From contig JAQJVL010000157.1 of assembly GCA_035578905.1 (NCBI GenBank), positions 1,426,001 to 1,490,000 of the forward strand: 64,000 nt of DNA, read 5' to 3'. The notes below the pieces were generated by a model. It was given only the letters and a program-made list of their open reading frames with translations. It did no database searches and was not told the DNA's origin. The position numbers and the translations under genes were made by a program. The first letter of the stretch is position 1. Each line of letters opens with the position of its first letter. Source of the stretch: Stictocephala bisonia (lineage: Eukaryota > Arthropoda > Insecta > Hemiptera > Membracidae). Below are positions 47,304 through 59,289 of the stretch, piece by piece.

Positions 47304-47501
47304 AAAGTATGTCTTACATGACATACATACTTTCATCGAAGTAAGTATGTCTTACATGACATACATACTTACATCAAAGTAAATATGTCTTACATGACAT
47401 TCATACTTTCATCGAAGTAAGTATGTCTTACATGACATACACACTTTCATCGAAGTAAGTATGTCTTACATAACATACATGCTTTCATCGAAGTAAGTAT
47501 G
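47304..47501. repeat. 38-bp tandem array (about 5 copies)
   Basis: The unit is GTAAGTATGTCTTACATGAC followed by ATACATACTTTCATCGAA. Each unit contains an imperfect palindrome (AAGTATGT...ACATACTT). It is located 190 bp beyond the KICS2-like stop, possibly in the 3' UTR. Confidence 0.93.
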
Positions 47502-47691
47502 TTAATTACACACGCTCGCCAAATGACATAAGGAACTTGTTTTTAAAAATCCTCACTTGCTTCTATGTTTCAAAATCTTTGAAAAATATTACATTTGTCC
47601 CTTAATCAGAGTTATTTCAGTCTCACTAAAATCTAATTATAAAATGGAAACATATTCGCTTATTATTACATAACAATTAGGAAAAACACTG

Positions 47692-47865
47692 TTATTTATT
47701 ATTGAGCTTAAGTTTTGCAAAGACATTATTGCTACTTCTCAACTGGATACTAAATTCCAATATGTTTTTACAAAGAGATGTTTCTTTTTCATCCTTCTTC
47801 GAGTCAAACACAAAGACAAGTGTAACTCTTGGGTCAAGGCTAGTCATGAAGTATGAACTTTGATC
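47692..47865 (-). CDS. KICS2-like protein, terminal exon
   Basis: Minus-strand exon from acceptor ttcacag (47866-47872) to TAA at 47692. It reads DQSSYFMTSLDPRVTLVFVF, then DSKKDEKETSLCKNI and ends VFAKLKLNNK. It aligns to the C-terminus of KICS2 (C12orf66, DUF2003), notably QSTYFLT, VIIFESKKSE and VFASLKPG in the vertebrate protein. KICS2 is a KICSTOR subunit; KICSTOR tethers GATOR1 to the lysosome so that mTORC1 is off when amino acids or glucose are scarce. The exon is 57 codons, phase 0, with no breaks. An AATAAA overlaps the stop codon. Confidence 0.85.
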   Translation of the reverse strand, partial: DQSSYFMTSLDPRVTLVFVFDSKKDEKETSLCKNILEFSIQLRSSNNVFAKLKLNNK

Positions 47866-48219
47866 CTGTGAACAAAAAAAAAAAAAACACCATATTCCTA
47901 AGATGCAAAGGTATCTAAAATATTTTATTTTATACATTGTTTTCTGTTATGCCTACTATATTTTGGTTGATTCAAGAACATTTCATTCAGATAAAATTAC
48001 AAAGAGCAATCAAAGGATAAAAAATGCTTGCTTAAGAAATTTATTTATTTTTATTTAAACATCTTTATTCAGACAATGTTCAAGATAGTACAAGAAATAG
48101 CGCAAACTAAGATTAATATGGGTCTTAATCCTAGATATAAGTTATATACATTTTCTTTATCACCAAACATACCATTTACATACATAATATTAACATACTA
48201 CTACTATTTTCATAGTAAC

Positions 48220-48492
48220 CATTAGAAAGTGAATTCATCTATACTATATAAAGCCTTATTTATTAAGTATTCTTTTAATACTTTTAAATTTTTATATTGT
48301 TTTCATTTTTTAAATTTGCTGGTAAATTACCAAAGTATGTTGATCCAGCATATGATGGCTTGTTTGAACAATTCTGTTTTATGATAACTTTGTATTATTT
48401 AATTTTTTCTCCTTGTATTATACTGATGGACTGTTTGGTGACCATTTAGAACCTGATGCTCCTTGAAAAAACAAATAATGTCTCGTGTGTGT

Positions 48493-48542
<50 letters not shown>

Positions 48543-50790
48543 TGGCCATAAACAGTCAAAATTTGTAATGCCTTGAAATGGCTTTTGACTGAGTCAGTTT
48601 GTTGCAATTTAAAAAATTCATATTGCCTTTTTTTGCAATAAAAGAATTTTATTAAAGTTACTGTTACTGGTACCCCCATATACAATTATGCAATATGTCA
48701 AGTGGAAATGACAGTGTGCAAAATAGATTGTCTTCAACATTTCTGTTGAACACAAATATGACATTCTTCGAAGAACATATAGGCCTGAATTTATCTTACC
48801 GAGTACTTTATCAGTGTGCTGGTTCCAAGATAGATTTTCATCCACCATTAGCCCAAGAAATTCAGTACGTGGTACTCTCTCCACAATGCAAGAATCTAAG
48901 CATATATACGATTCAATTTTATTTCTGTGTTGCTTGGTTTGAAATGATATGTAATTTGATTTGTTTGTATTTAAAAATAAATGATTAGCCTCGAGAAACT
49001 GTTGAATTTTTCCCACCTCTACATATGCTGTCATTTCTAATTGATATGACTCCTGAAATTGCTAGTCAGGTTGCTCCTGAAATTTCAAGATTTGAATCAT
49101 CTGCATAGAGGATTAACTCACTTTTTTTGCTTATCTACAATATATTCTGGCATACCTGAATATAGCATAGAAATAGTAAAGGACCTAATATTGAACCCTA
49201 TGGGAACCCATATTGAATATTTTGCTCATTAGAGGAAACTGCTTTAAGTTTATTTTCCAACTTTGCTTTGACTTCAACAAATTGCAATCTTTCTAAGGCA
49301 AATGAAGTAAACCATTTTAGTTCTGAATTCTTTATTCCCATATTTTCTTACTTTCTAAGCAATATATCATGCCATAAATATTCAATAAATTTAGACACAG
49401 CTGTAATTGTGGACTTCCTTTTTCTAAACCCGTATTGACAATTATCAAATAAATTTTGCCCCTCTAAATATTGTGTAAGTTGGTTAAATATCTTGGATAT
49501 TGAAGGTAGCAATGACACGGGTCGATAGTTTTCTAATTTAGTTACCTCTCCCTTTTTATGGATGGGAATCACTTTTGCTAACTTAAGTTGCTTGGGAAAT
49601 ATTCCTGAGATAAAAGAAGAGTTTACCAAATGAACAAGAGGTTTTATAATTTTGTCGAACAACGAACGAGGAGGAAAACGAACAAGAGGAAAACTGGTAT
49701 TTCCTCATGTCCACTAGATTTTTTTTTTGGAAGTGTGGCAATTATATTTTTCATTTCTTTGTCATTTATTGATTTGCATCTAAATGAGTTCCATGGGTCA
49801 GTACTAATGAGAGGTGGTTTTACTATTTGCTTAGTATTTTTCATTTGATTTACAATAAAAGGGTCACATATTTTTTGGGCTTTACCCCAAATTGTTTTGT
49901 TAACATTGTCAGATTTCAAAATGTTGTCATCAAGAAGGACTTTTTTGATCTAATTAGTAATTGTTCAAGAACAGCCTTCAATAAGTTTTTGTCTTTAGTT
50001 AGCCTAGCCTGTTTTTCATTTTGATAATTTCCTCCCTTTCTATTTTTATTTCATTACCAATCCATTCATTCTTTTTGTGAGGATATATTTTTACTTCAAC
50101 CACACAGGGAAAACGTCTTCAAAATAATATTTAAATATTTTATCAAAAACATTAAATTGTTCTACTACTGGAGCTAAATATATAATATACTTCAGCCCAA
50201 TTTTCATTGTTAAGAAAAAACTCAAAACTAGAAATATTCTCATTTGAGAACATTCTACTAGTTTTAAGATTGAAAGGAAAATTATTTAAGAATTCCGTCG
50301 TGATCTGACAACTCTGTTATTACTCCGGAGGTGTGAGTCAAACATGGTGGTATATTAGTAATGAAATTATCAAGTGCTGTTTCAGATTTGTTAGTAATTC
50401 TAGTTGGAAAATTAATTAAATGTTTAAATCTATGTGATTTTAATAAATTTTTGAACTCTTTGGAACTAAGATTATCTTTTAACATGTCAATGTTCATATC
50501 ACCGGCAAGAATAATATTTATGTTAGGTTTTAATATTATCTCCAGCACTTCATTGAGTGTATTAAAAAAATCTGCTGGTTTTGTAGCAGGAGATCTATAA
50601 ATTTCTGCCAGTAGAAAGTCCTCACTCCCAGTCTTAAACCTAACAAGACACGCCTCAAACTTTTTAATTGTAAAGTATATATTTTAATAATGGAATTTCA
50701 ACTAAATTAATGTTAATTGATTGGTGATCACAAGTTTTTGGATTGTGGCCACTTTTGTTTATTTTCTTCCTTGACTATCCAATCGTACAG
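48220..50790 (-). mobile_element. decayed jockey-like LINE
   Basis: Read on the minus strand from 50790, the endonuclease shows LLAEIYRSPATKPADFF, AGDMNIDML and LSDHDGI. The reverse transcriptase (49660-49030) shows LKLAKVIPIHKKGEV, NYRPVSLLPSISKIF, YGFRKRKSTI, GSILGPLLF and LILYADDSN, then FLGLMVDENLSWNQHTDKV. The tail keeps VKSHFKALQILTV, a (TA)n run at about 48500-48541 and QYNTRRKN. Many stops and frameshifts break it, so it is inactive. It occupies the intron between KICS2-like exons 47865 and 51034. Confidence 0.88.
48486..48541. repeat. (TG)n/(TA)n microsatellite
   Basis: A TGTG-type start runs into about 18 TA repeats, inside the 3' part of the LINE. Confidence 0.9.
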
Positions 50791-51033
50791 ATTTAAGTAA
50801 AATATTCTGCATAACTTCTTTAGAATATAGCAAATATATTTTTAATAAATCAGGTACTTGAAACTGTCCACTATATGCCAAAATTTGTTGTAAATTGAGC
50901 ACAATAAATCTACTTCAACTACACACTATCATAGGAGCAGACCTTCAAGTTAGGGTCAAAAACAAACTTTACACTGTCTAATTATCTGTAAAGTAGTAAA
51001 TGAGTCTACCTGTTTTACTCATAATTGACTAAC

Positions 51034-51132
51034 CTTAATGCTGTAGCAGCAAATGACACGATCCATAGCAGCTAGATCTGTTACTCTGTCATTAATCGCC
51101 TTACTGATGGTAGGTAATTGTTCCAATAATTT
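51034..51132 (-). CDS. KICS2-like protein, internal exon (33 codons)
   Basis: Acceptor cttacag, donor gttagt, both boundaries phase 0. The reading is KLLEQLPTISKAINDR, VTDLAAMDRVICCYSIK. It aligns to the vertebrate KICS2 segment [20 protein letters not shown], with the TDR(V/T)(T/S)DL match the strongest. It joins in frame to DQSSYFMT of the exon at 47865. Confidence 0.85.
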
Positions 51133-52599
51133 CTGTAAGTAGCATTAAAACTCATAAAAGCTAATAAAATGACATATAAATTAACCTAATATTATTAAAT
51201 TTAAACTATTTCAAACACCCAATCAATTAATAACACTTAAATGGAATTCTCTCAGTTTCATTAAAAAGAAGTTTATTGCAGCACTAAAACCTTAGCTACA
51301 TTTCTGGAAGGGGTTTGAGAAGTCTAAAAACATGGTATTAAAAAAATATACTCAAATCAAATAGTTTATTGTCGCAACACATTTAGAATGTATGACAAGT
51401 CAAGTTTAATACAATTAATACAATATACAGATTATAATGTTCTACAATGCTCCTTAAATTCATCAATTGGATACACACTGAAACCAGCTAACACGTCTTT
51501 AACCTGGTTTTTAAATTCAGAAACTTTCATACCTTTAAAATTCAATGGTAACATATTACACAGTTTAACCCTTTTAGTGCCAGACAGTTTTTTGGGGTAC
51601 TTACGAAAAATGCCAACCCATTTTCATAAAGGGTGTGCGAAGAATGCCAGGCCACTTTAGGCCATTTTGACATATTTTGTTAAAACATTCATAGCTCTCT
51701 TATTTGTTATTATAAATTAACAAATGGGGTCTTGTTTTGTTCGTAATAATATGTTTGTAGTAAAGAAAATATAATTTTGGGTTATTTACAAGATTAAAAA
51801 AAAATTATATTACAAAAAGTTTCAAAAAGTTTTTTTTCTTTTTATTTTTTCAAGTTTGAACATACATTACTACTTTTTGTATAAACTAAACCACAGTATT
51901 AAAATATAGAGACTAATCTACATATAATTGAAAGTACACATACAAAAATTAAAACACTTACATTCAAAAACATAGTAGATATAAAAATCTTTGAAAAAAC
52001 ATGTAATTATCTAAAATTGGTAAAAACGTTAGATAAACAGCTGTTATTACGTCATGACAACGACCAGTAGAGTAATAATTTTTTTGTTGCCATTTGGCAT
52101 ATTGTCTTCAATCCCTATGTCAAGTTTGAAAGTTAACAGACACCTCATAAGGACTTTTGATAGTGGTTTGATGATTACATTGGTTACATCTTAAATGATC
52201 ATTATGTCTAGTATTATAATTGTATACTATATTATTAGTTGGTATTGAATTTAAATTAACTTTACCATACATCAGACATTCAAGTATAAATAATGAAGTG
52301 ACAGTTAAGACATTAAGTTTTTTAACCCTCGAGCGCTGGCAGTTATTTTTTGCTAAACCGGCAGGCGATTTTCAATCGATTTGCCGACTATTTTCTTAAA
52401 TTAATAAAATAATAATTATATAGTGCAAAACTACTACTGTTTGGTATAATTGTGATCATAAATACAAATACGTTTATTTGTCATTCAAAACATATTACAA
52501 TGTATAATAGACATTGTCAATATTCTATACTATATTTCTTTACAGTATAAATTAATCAAGAGACATATTTCTGTAAAATGCAACATGATAATTCTACTA
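51133..52599 (-). other. intron with two piggyBac-like ends
   Basis: No coding exon. TTAA followed by CCCTTTTAGTGCCAGAC occurs at 51565, and TTAA followed by CCCTCGAGCGCTGGCAG at 52322. Both point the same way, so they are not two ends of one element. Confidence 0.5.
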
Positions 52600-53324
52600 A
52601 ATTACTATATCTAAATAAATCTAAATTTAAAAAATTCATCCAATGAATAAAAAGTGTTGTCAACCAAAACACTTAAATCCGAAGGAGCTATGTTGTGCAG
52701 CACTGGAAGCCATGGTAAACAAGTTGCAATGAGAGAACTGTTGACGGCCCTTATCGTCCTATTGTACATCAACCACTCTAACATGTGTACTGTTAACACA
52801 ATCGCTGCGGGTGACGTCTTACATCGTAAGGGAGCTATGTGCGCACACGCTAATGATGCCTTGTGTAGTCATTAGGCAATCTGAACTGTTCTGATTTAGC
52901 AGTAGTCTAGCATTGCAACGGTGACTGTCGTTCAATGCTAGACTAACTACTATTCCAAACATTGCATATAACTATGCTGAGTCGCAGTTTTGGCGTGACA
53001 TTTTTTGTTTTGTGTTTGAAGTGTACTTTATGTAAAAAGTGTTTAGTGTGTATATTTCTTATTACTCTAGTGTTTTGTTTTTAACATGGCTGAGCCATCT
53101 AGCCTAGCTGTTATTGACCTAGATGTGACTAGCAGTTAGTCAGAAGGCAGTGATTCTAGAGTTTGAAGATATAACGGGAGACTTAGATTTGTTTATTACG
53201 GTTTCTGATGATGAATAGACTGGAATAAAATTAACGGGTGGGTTGAAGAGGATTAAATAGGTAAATACATGACAAATGAACTAGTAAAAACATTGCATGA
53301 ATTCCACACACACACACATATATA

Positions 53325-54069
53325 CGAGGTACGTCCAGAAAGTAAGTTCCGTTTCCATTTATATCCGCTGCAGCGCTGCGATCGCAGTTCCGCGCATGCG
53401 CGGCAGACGCTCTGTATCAAGGAGAAGAAACGTGCGCCATTTTGAGATCGCTGTCAGTCTCGTACACTTTGTTGTGCTTGTTTAAAATGTCGGTGTTGAT
53501 CGAAAATCCCGCCGCTTGTGAAATCAGATCTGTGATTCGTTTTCTGAATGCTAAGAAAGTGAAACCGATTGACATTTATCGGCAAATTTGCGAGGTTTAC
53601 GGACAAAATGCGATGAGTGATTCAATGGTGAGAAGATGGGTCCGACAGTTTAATGAAGGACGTAATGAAGTGCATGATGAAGAACGAAGTGGGCGTCCAT
53701 CTTTGATCACAGAAGAACTGGTTACAGGGATTTGGCTGGGACGTGTTTGACCATCCTCCGTACAGCCCTGACCTCGCTCCTAGCGACTTTCATCTGTTCT
53801 TACATCTGAAGTCTTTCCTTGGCGGTCAACACTTCAACGATGACCTGAAAGAAAATGTTTCCAAATGGTTGAAGACACAGGCGGCAACCTTCTATGAAGA
53901 AGGCATAGAAAAACTTGTGCCACGCTATGACAAATGCCTGCAAAATTTCGGCAGTTATGCAGAAAAGTAGTTTAAGAGTTGTAGATTTTAGTGCAATAAA
54001 TATTTTTTCTGTATTTGTTGACAAATTATTTTTATTACCAAACGGAACTTACTTTCTGGACGTACCTCG
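53325..54069 (+). mobile_element. internally deleted mariner
   Basis: The termini CGAGGTACGTCCAGAAAGTA and TACTTTCTGGACGTACCTCG are exact inverted repeats (continuing through AGTTCCGTTT) with TA on both sides. 745 bp instead of about 1.3 kb; the middle of the transposase gene is missing. Confidence 0.95.
53487..53970 (+). pseudogene. mariner transposase with central deletion
   Basis: MSVLIENPAACEIRSVIRFL starts at 53487, with DIYRQICEVYGQNAMSD, WVRQFNEG and HDEERSGRPSLITEELV, the paired-like DNA-binding half. A deletion near 53730 fuses this out of frame to VFDHPPYSPDLAPSDFHLF and LVPRYDKCLQNFGSYAEK. The PDLAPSD block carries the third acid of DD34D; the first two Asp are deleted, so no catalysis is possible. 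It is the same subfamily as the relic at 4718-5150. Confidence 0.92.
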
Positions 54070-54554
54070 TATATATATATATTACTAGTCACTACGCTGA
54101 AATATGTAAACGTGCAGTCATGGTGAGGCTTGGGCAAAACAGCCCGAAGCGTGTGATCGCTATTCCTTGCGCCGCCGCAGCGAATGTGTTAAGCCAAGCG
54201 GGAGCACAATATTCAATAGTGGAGTTAACCAGGAACAAAGCATTAGTACACAGGACTTGTACGTTGGTTTCCCATGACGATCCAGCAAGTTTCTGCACAA
54301 TGTTAGTTCTGATTCTCACTTTAGCTACTATTTTCTGTAAGTGACTTTTAAACCAGAGCAGTAGGTCTAAACTGACTCCCAAGAACTGTGGATGCTCATC
54401 GTGTCTCAGCCTAACACCATCGAAAAAGATATTCAATTTTTGATTAGCTAGTCTATTACTCAGATGAAAGCAGGTTACTTGTCTTTGTTGGATTGGGCTT
54501 TAGCTTCCAGGTTCTAAAATAATTATTGACGGTGGCTAGATCAAGTGCAAGTGT

Positions 54555-54556
<2 letters not shown>

Positions 54557-54609
<53 letters not shown>
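54557..54609. repeat. (TA)n microsatellite
   Basis: About 26 TA units at the edge of the LINE fragment. Confidence 0.93.
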
Positions 54610-54611
<2 letters not shown>

Positions 54612-54753
54612 TCATATTGAGTTGCATATATGAATGTCACCTTGATGTGGAAAGATAGGTGAAGAGTTATCTGAGTTACCAGGGAATGAATTAGATGTAA
54701 ATTTCATTATTAGAGTATCATAACTAACTTAGAGTATGAATAAAATAACTTAC

Positions 54754-54907
54754 TACAGGTGAATACACCATAATTGTATGTTGGTTCGTAGATTTAGCAT
54801 CTGTGAGACTGAGTCTTTTGTAAGCTGGACCTGAGTCTGATAAACCAGAAGAATCAAACAGCAGCATTGCTGTCATTGCATCATATCTTCGTTGCATGTT
54901 CTGTAAC
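54754..54907 (-). CDS. KICS2-like protein, internal exon (51 codons)
   Basis: Acceptor ccttag, donor gtaagt. The first G completes Arg with AG of the upstream exon (RLQNMQRRYDAMTAM). It continues LLFDSSGLSDSGPAYKRLSL, ATTAKST-type residues read DAKSTNQHTIM, and VYSPV. It corresponds to the vertebrate block [20 protein letters not shown], with RRYDA...LLFDSSG the key match. It ends in phase 0 into the exon at 51132. Confidence 0.86.
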
Positions 54908-55771
54908 CTAAGGACTTATTTTTCAATGCTTGGAAAATAATACATCTTTAATGCTTTCTAACATATAACATTATTCAGAATAACATGTAAATCTATTACC
55001 AATGTTTAATTTGTGTATGTAATTTTAAAAGAAGGAGATCTAATCATTTACATAACAATAAGAAGTAACAACTGTTAGCCACCCCTGGTAATTTTAATTC
55101 TCCAACCACTAAATCTTTTACTGTAAACTACCCAAGGTTTTCATTCCTTCTTGTGTGTCCTTATAGAAAATATCACAAAATAATAAAAAATATTCCAAAG
55201 TGTTAAGAAGTATATATCTATGTGGTCATAACAAAAATGCCTGCAAAACAACACGTGGTAATATTGTTTTGCTTTTGAAATGTGAGTGTTGTCACAAGCT
55301 AAAAACTTGAAAAAAGTAAAATTTTCAAATGCTCCAGTTTTGAGCAAACTGGCTACAGACAAATATATTAAATGTAATGGATATATATCATGTAATTAAT
55401 TATAAATTAATACATAGATTTATCTGGAATATACATTATTTTACAGCTATAAAAAAACAATAAGTTTCTGAAACAAGTGAAGAAAACTAAGCACTGCTTT
55501 GTTAAATCAAATACAACATGAAATGAGCGTAAAAGAAAAGCGACTTCATATGAGTGTACTAGTTATAGTATCATCTATCCGTGTTTTTAAAATTATCATA
55601 CATTGCCCAAATTCTAAAATAACAAAAATGCAGTTTTAACGCCTATAAAATGCAAATACCACATAATTTTAGTTTGTTATAGTGACATGTCATAAAAAGA
55701 TTAACAATTCAATCATAAATCCAACGAGCGTTTATTTTCCAAAATATAATCATGATAACGGAGAAACACAA
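54908..55771 (-). other. intron, no feature
   Basis: AT-rich intron sequence with no coding motif. Confidence 0.5.
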
Positions 55772-56075
55772 CTGTGCTTCAGCCAGGCCGCTGCTGAACA
55801 TTGTAAGGTATACTGTGCTTCAGCCAGGCCGCTGCTGAACATTGTAAGGTATACTGTGCTTCAGCCAGGCCGCTGCTGAACATTGTAAGGTATACTGTGC
55901 TTCAGCCAGGCCGCTGCTGAACATTGTAAGGTATACTGTGCTTCAGCCAGGCTGCTGTTGAACATTGTAAGGTATACTGTGCTTCAGCCAGGCCGCTGCT
56001 GAACGCTGCTGAACATTGTAAGGTATACTGTGCTTCAGCCAGGTCGCTGCTGAACATTGTAAGGTGTACTGTGCC
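55772..56075. repeat. 41-bp tandem array (about 7 copies)
   Basis: The unit is CTGTGCTTCAGCCAGGCCGC followed by TGCTGAACATTGTAAGGTATA. Copies are nearly identical; one has GCTGTTG, one carries a short internal duplication of GCTGCTGAA near 56000. It is more GC-rich than its surroundings. Intronic. Confidence 0.95.
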
Positions 56076-58648
56076 TACACGTACACGTAAAATGGTGTTG
56101 ACCCACCCGCCCACCCTTACACGTACAATGGTGTTAGGGTACAAAATTACAAGACCTATAAATTTTTAATAGATATTACTAAAAAGTATTCATTAATTTT
56201 TTGGTACTTTTGGAGTCCAATAATGGTAGTTTTGCCTACTATAGTATACCCTAGATGGGTTGACGGTTATAACCATATTCCTCAACAGGTTAAGGAGAAA
56301 AAAGGGAAAAAACTAGTTTTAAATGTAGGCTACCAAAGCCTACATTTCAGAATACTTTCAATCTTTCTGCGACAGTGTGTAAAAAAACAAAAACTGTCTG
56401 CAAGTACTACAGTATATTACGGTACCAACAACGTAAAGTATCAACTGAAAAAAAACAATTAGTTATGCTGTATATTTTCCAACTATAGAATGTAGCCTAA
56501 AGATGTTTACGTAAATATTAAGATAGAAAACACTATTATAAATTTAAATATTTTGAAAGGCTTTTTCGAATACATATTTTAATTGTTCTACCTTGCGTTT
56601 AAACTCAATACACAAATAAGAAAGTTGAAATAAAGTAATTAATTAGACAGTTTAAACTGTTTTATTTTTAATATGTGGAGAGCTAAGAAATTGGGAGGAG
56701 ATAAGCTCTTATCCATAGTTTCCAAAAATTATGGTCAAATTCAAAGGATCGTAATAATTACGAGATTATTTATTAACCTAAACAATGAAATTTCCACCAG
56801 TAATAATAAATAGTAAAATAATAATTGTTTAAAAAGATATTTATAAAAAGAGAGGAATGCAGGTGGTGTCTCTTACTTGATAAGTCAAGGTTGTTGTGAG
56901 CAAAAAACTGAAAACAATATTTGACACTAACTCATTATCAGTGAGTGATTCTATATATAATTGAATCATAGATTTTATTTCAAATTTGTATCTATTCACT
57001 CACACATTGATCTTGTTCTTTGTCAAAAAATGAATCATTTTGTTTCATAAATCTCTTTCATTCACAGTATTATAGTTAAATTATTAGATTATATAAAATA
57101 ATAGAAAGTAACGTAAGGTTATATTTTACTTATTACTACCAATGCCAAAGAAAAGAACAAAATTTATTATTGAAATATTTCATTTCACCATTTGTTCCAA
57201 GAATGAGCTAGGTCTTCTAGTCACATAAATAATCACCCAGAATGGTGTAAACCTACTGTCTTCATCCACAATTATATAAATTACATTCCCGAATTTTTAA
57301 TATAGAAGTAAAATATTAAATTAAGGATAAAAACTATGTTTTTTTATGTTTTATTCAAGTTTATTTGACCAAGATTACAACAATGACCACTAATTTATTG
57401 ACGATATATGCAAATATCAATTTTAGTATGCACTTGTACTTTTTAGTTCTTTATTACCTAACCTGAACTAATTCCAATAACCTGCCTGACTTCCTAGTAG
57501 AAGCTGTCAGATTGTACTGGACTAAAAAATATCCAATATTTCTATTGGTTGTAGACATATATATCATAGAACGTCCTGGATTAAAAAATAATGTGTTTTA
57601 AGATAATAGTATTTTCTATGATCAGTTACTACAAACAATACGCTCTCCAGAGACAGCCATTATCAATTAAGGATAACGTAACTGAATTGAAGTTATTATT
57701 ACTCAAACATGATGTATCGATCCGATCGTAATTGGAAAGCAGGAGTAAGGGATGGGTAGTTCACAAATGATTGAGTCAAATTAACTAGTTAGCTTAGTGA
57801 ACAAGTTCGTTCAATATGATTTGAACTAGTTCATTTCAAAGAAAAAATCAGAGCTGGGAAGGACCACTGACCTAATCATTAAATGTAATTATTTATTTTT
57901 ATCAATATTAGTAATAAAAACTGAAATTTGAAGAAGGTTGGTTGAACAAATTTACAAAATAATAAACATGTGTCTATGAAACAAAACTCATAACATAACT
58001 AAAAATAACTCCAATCGTCGCTTGTACAAGTTGTTGTTCGTTACATCATTTTGAACTAGCTCATACACCTAGTTCATTACAGTGAATGATTCGGTTGTGT
58101 ACTAGTCTTGCAAATTAACTACCAAGATTAAGTTAAGAAATAAAAGTTTGTCATTACATTGCACTACAAATATGGTTCTAATTGTTTATACACAAAACCA
58201 GATATCGTTCTGCAGAAATTAATGTTGCAATTTTGCGGTACAGAAAAATAATTTCTCAATTAGACGATTTTTTTCTGCAGCCGTCTCTTTAGTTCTGCGA
58301 CAGTGTCGCCCTGTCACATGTTATTCTGATTTGGGGATGTAGGCTAAGCTAGTAAGTATACCTGAAAACAACAGGAGTAAGTTATACCTATCAAAATTTT
58401 GTGTTTGTTACCTAAAAATTAAAACATTGTCTACCAATAATGAACAATCTAATGCTAACAAATAACTTTCAAATAAGAGTTTTTCTTGGGTAAAGGAGTA
58501 TGCTGATTTATTTATGAGTCCCAAAATTAGGATTCTTCAGAGTTTAAGCAAAATCATGCTCCTACACTTTGAAATATATATTTACAATGGAAATAATTTG
58601 CTGAATTAAAAGTATACGATTCTATGATATGTTTTTCAAGATACTCAC
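56076..58648 (-). other. intron, mostly without features
   Basis: 56076-56140 holds the ACACGTACA...TGGTGTTGACCCACC motif shared with 15170-15235. 57745-57880 is the dispersed repeat shared with 30720-30860. The remainder is AT-rich with no supportable coding sequence. Confidence 0.5.
57745..57880 (+). repeat. dispersed repeat shared with 30.7 kb
   Basis: It contains GTTCAATATGATTTGAACTA, GTTCATTTCAAAG and CAGAGCTGGGAAGG in the same order as the reverse complement of 30750-30800. Its class is unknown. Confidence 0.7.
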
Positions 58649-58842
58649 CTCTGAAAAGCATCAATGCCATGTTTATTGCAGATCACTTTGAAATCAAGAG
58701 GTGAGGTCTGCTGCATCAGTGTATGGTGAAAATAAAGAGTAAATTTATTCACTGTCGCCACTTTCAATTTCACTAACCACTGTACCAATGGTGGTAAGGG
58801 ATTTACTTTCAAAAAAGCTGCTCCAAATCCCAGTTTCCAAGA
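58649..58842 (-). CDS. KICS2-like protein, most upstream visible exon
   Basis: Acceptor cattttag (58843-58850), donor gtgagt at 58648. The reading is SWKLGFGAAFLKVNPLPPLV, QWLVKLKVATVNKFTLYFHH, TLMQQTSPLDFKVICNKHG and IDAFQR. It aligns to the vertebrate KICS2 stretch [32 protein letters not shown], the best-conserved part of DUF2003. Starts in phase 0, ends AG (phase 2). The first roughly 200 residues of the protein were not found before 64000 and probably lie outside the window. The four exons together give about 205 residues, roughly half of the protein. Confidence 0.88.
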
Positions 58843-58910
58843 CTAAAATGTAACCAATAAAAATTATTATTTTCCAATTTAAACTGAAATGTATCCAATT
58901 TTTTATATAC

Positions 58911-59150
58911 AGGGTGTTACAAAAGGTAGGGCTGGCTATACATTTGCAGATTCTATATGTGATTCTAAGCTAAAAATTAAGAAAACTATTTTTTCAATTT
59001 TCCCTTTGTTTAGTAGCTAGATACAATTTTTTTTTAGTAAAACAATTCATATCTTTGTTGTTATTTTTACGATTGTTACAAAACTCGGTAAACGCTTTCA
59101 TATCAGAAGGTAGAATTTAATGATAAATATTTTAAAATTATCTTTATTAT
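58911..59150. mobile_element. partial copy of the GGGTGTTAC MITE
   Basis: It begins CAGGGTGTTACAAAAGG after TA and continues with TATATGTGATTCTAAGCTAA, matching the left part of 14438-14754. Weak similarity to its centre extends to about 59130, but the right terminal repeat is missing. Confidence 0.75.
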
Positions 59151-59289
59151 TTTCGTACTTAATTCTTCCGCAGGAACTTGGCTCTCTTGAGAGCTTAGGA
59201 TATTATCCATTACATTCTGTTAATTCCTCAATGCTATAAAAGCATTTGTTTATTAAACATTTTTTAACTCACTCTTGAATGTTAGTTTA

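Larger units (their letters stand above)
52797..54188 (+). mobile_element. piggyBac-like deletion derivative inside the LINE
   Basis: TTAA at 52793-52796 and 54189-54192 bound ends CACAATCGCTGCGG and, inverted, CACATTCGCTGCGG. Joining the LINE across it restores the reading EYCAPAWLN then the WLPVL segment. The interior has a short start MAEPSSLAVIDLDVTSS at 53086 followed by stops, possibly a transposase stub. A mariner lies inside it (53325-54069). Confidence 0.82.
52600..54545 (-). mobile_element. LINE reverse-transcriptase fragment, interrupted
   Basis: From 54545 downwards the minus strand reads DLATVNNYFRTWKLKPNPTK, CFHLSNRLANQKLNIFFDGV, HPQFLGVSLDLLLWFKSHL and NSTIEYCAPAWLN. After the TTAA insertion it resumes at 52792 with VNSSLIATCLPWLPVLHNIA and PSDL. 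These are the late reverse-transcriptase and thumb blocks of a second non-LTR lineage (EYCAPVW...WLPVL..IAPP.LRR). A TTAA element at 52797-54188 splits it. Confidence 0.83.

Noticed and set aside
47304..47501. CRISPR-like repeats
   Set aside because: 38-bp units follow each other without spacers.
51565..52325. One TTAA element between 51565 and 52322
   Set aside because: The two ends point the same way and are not inverted copies.
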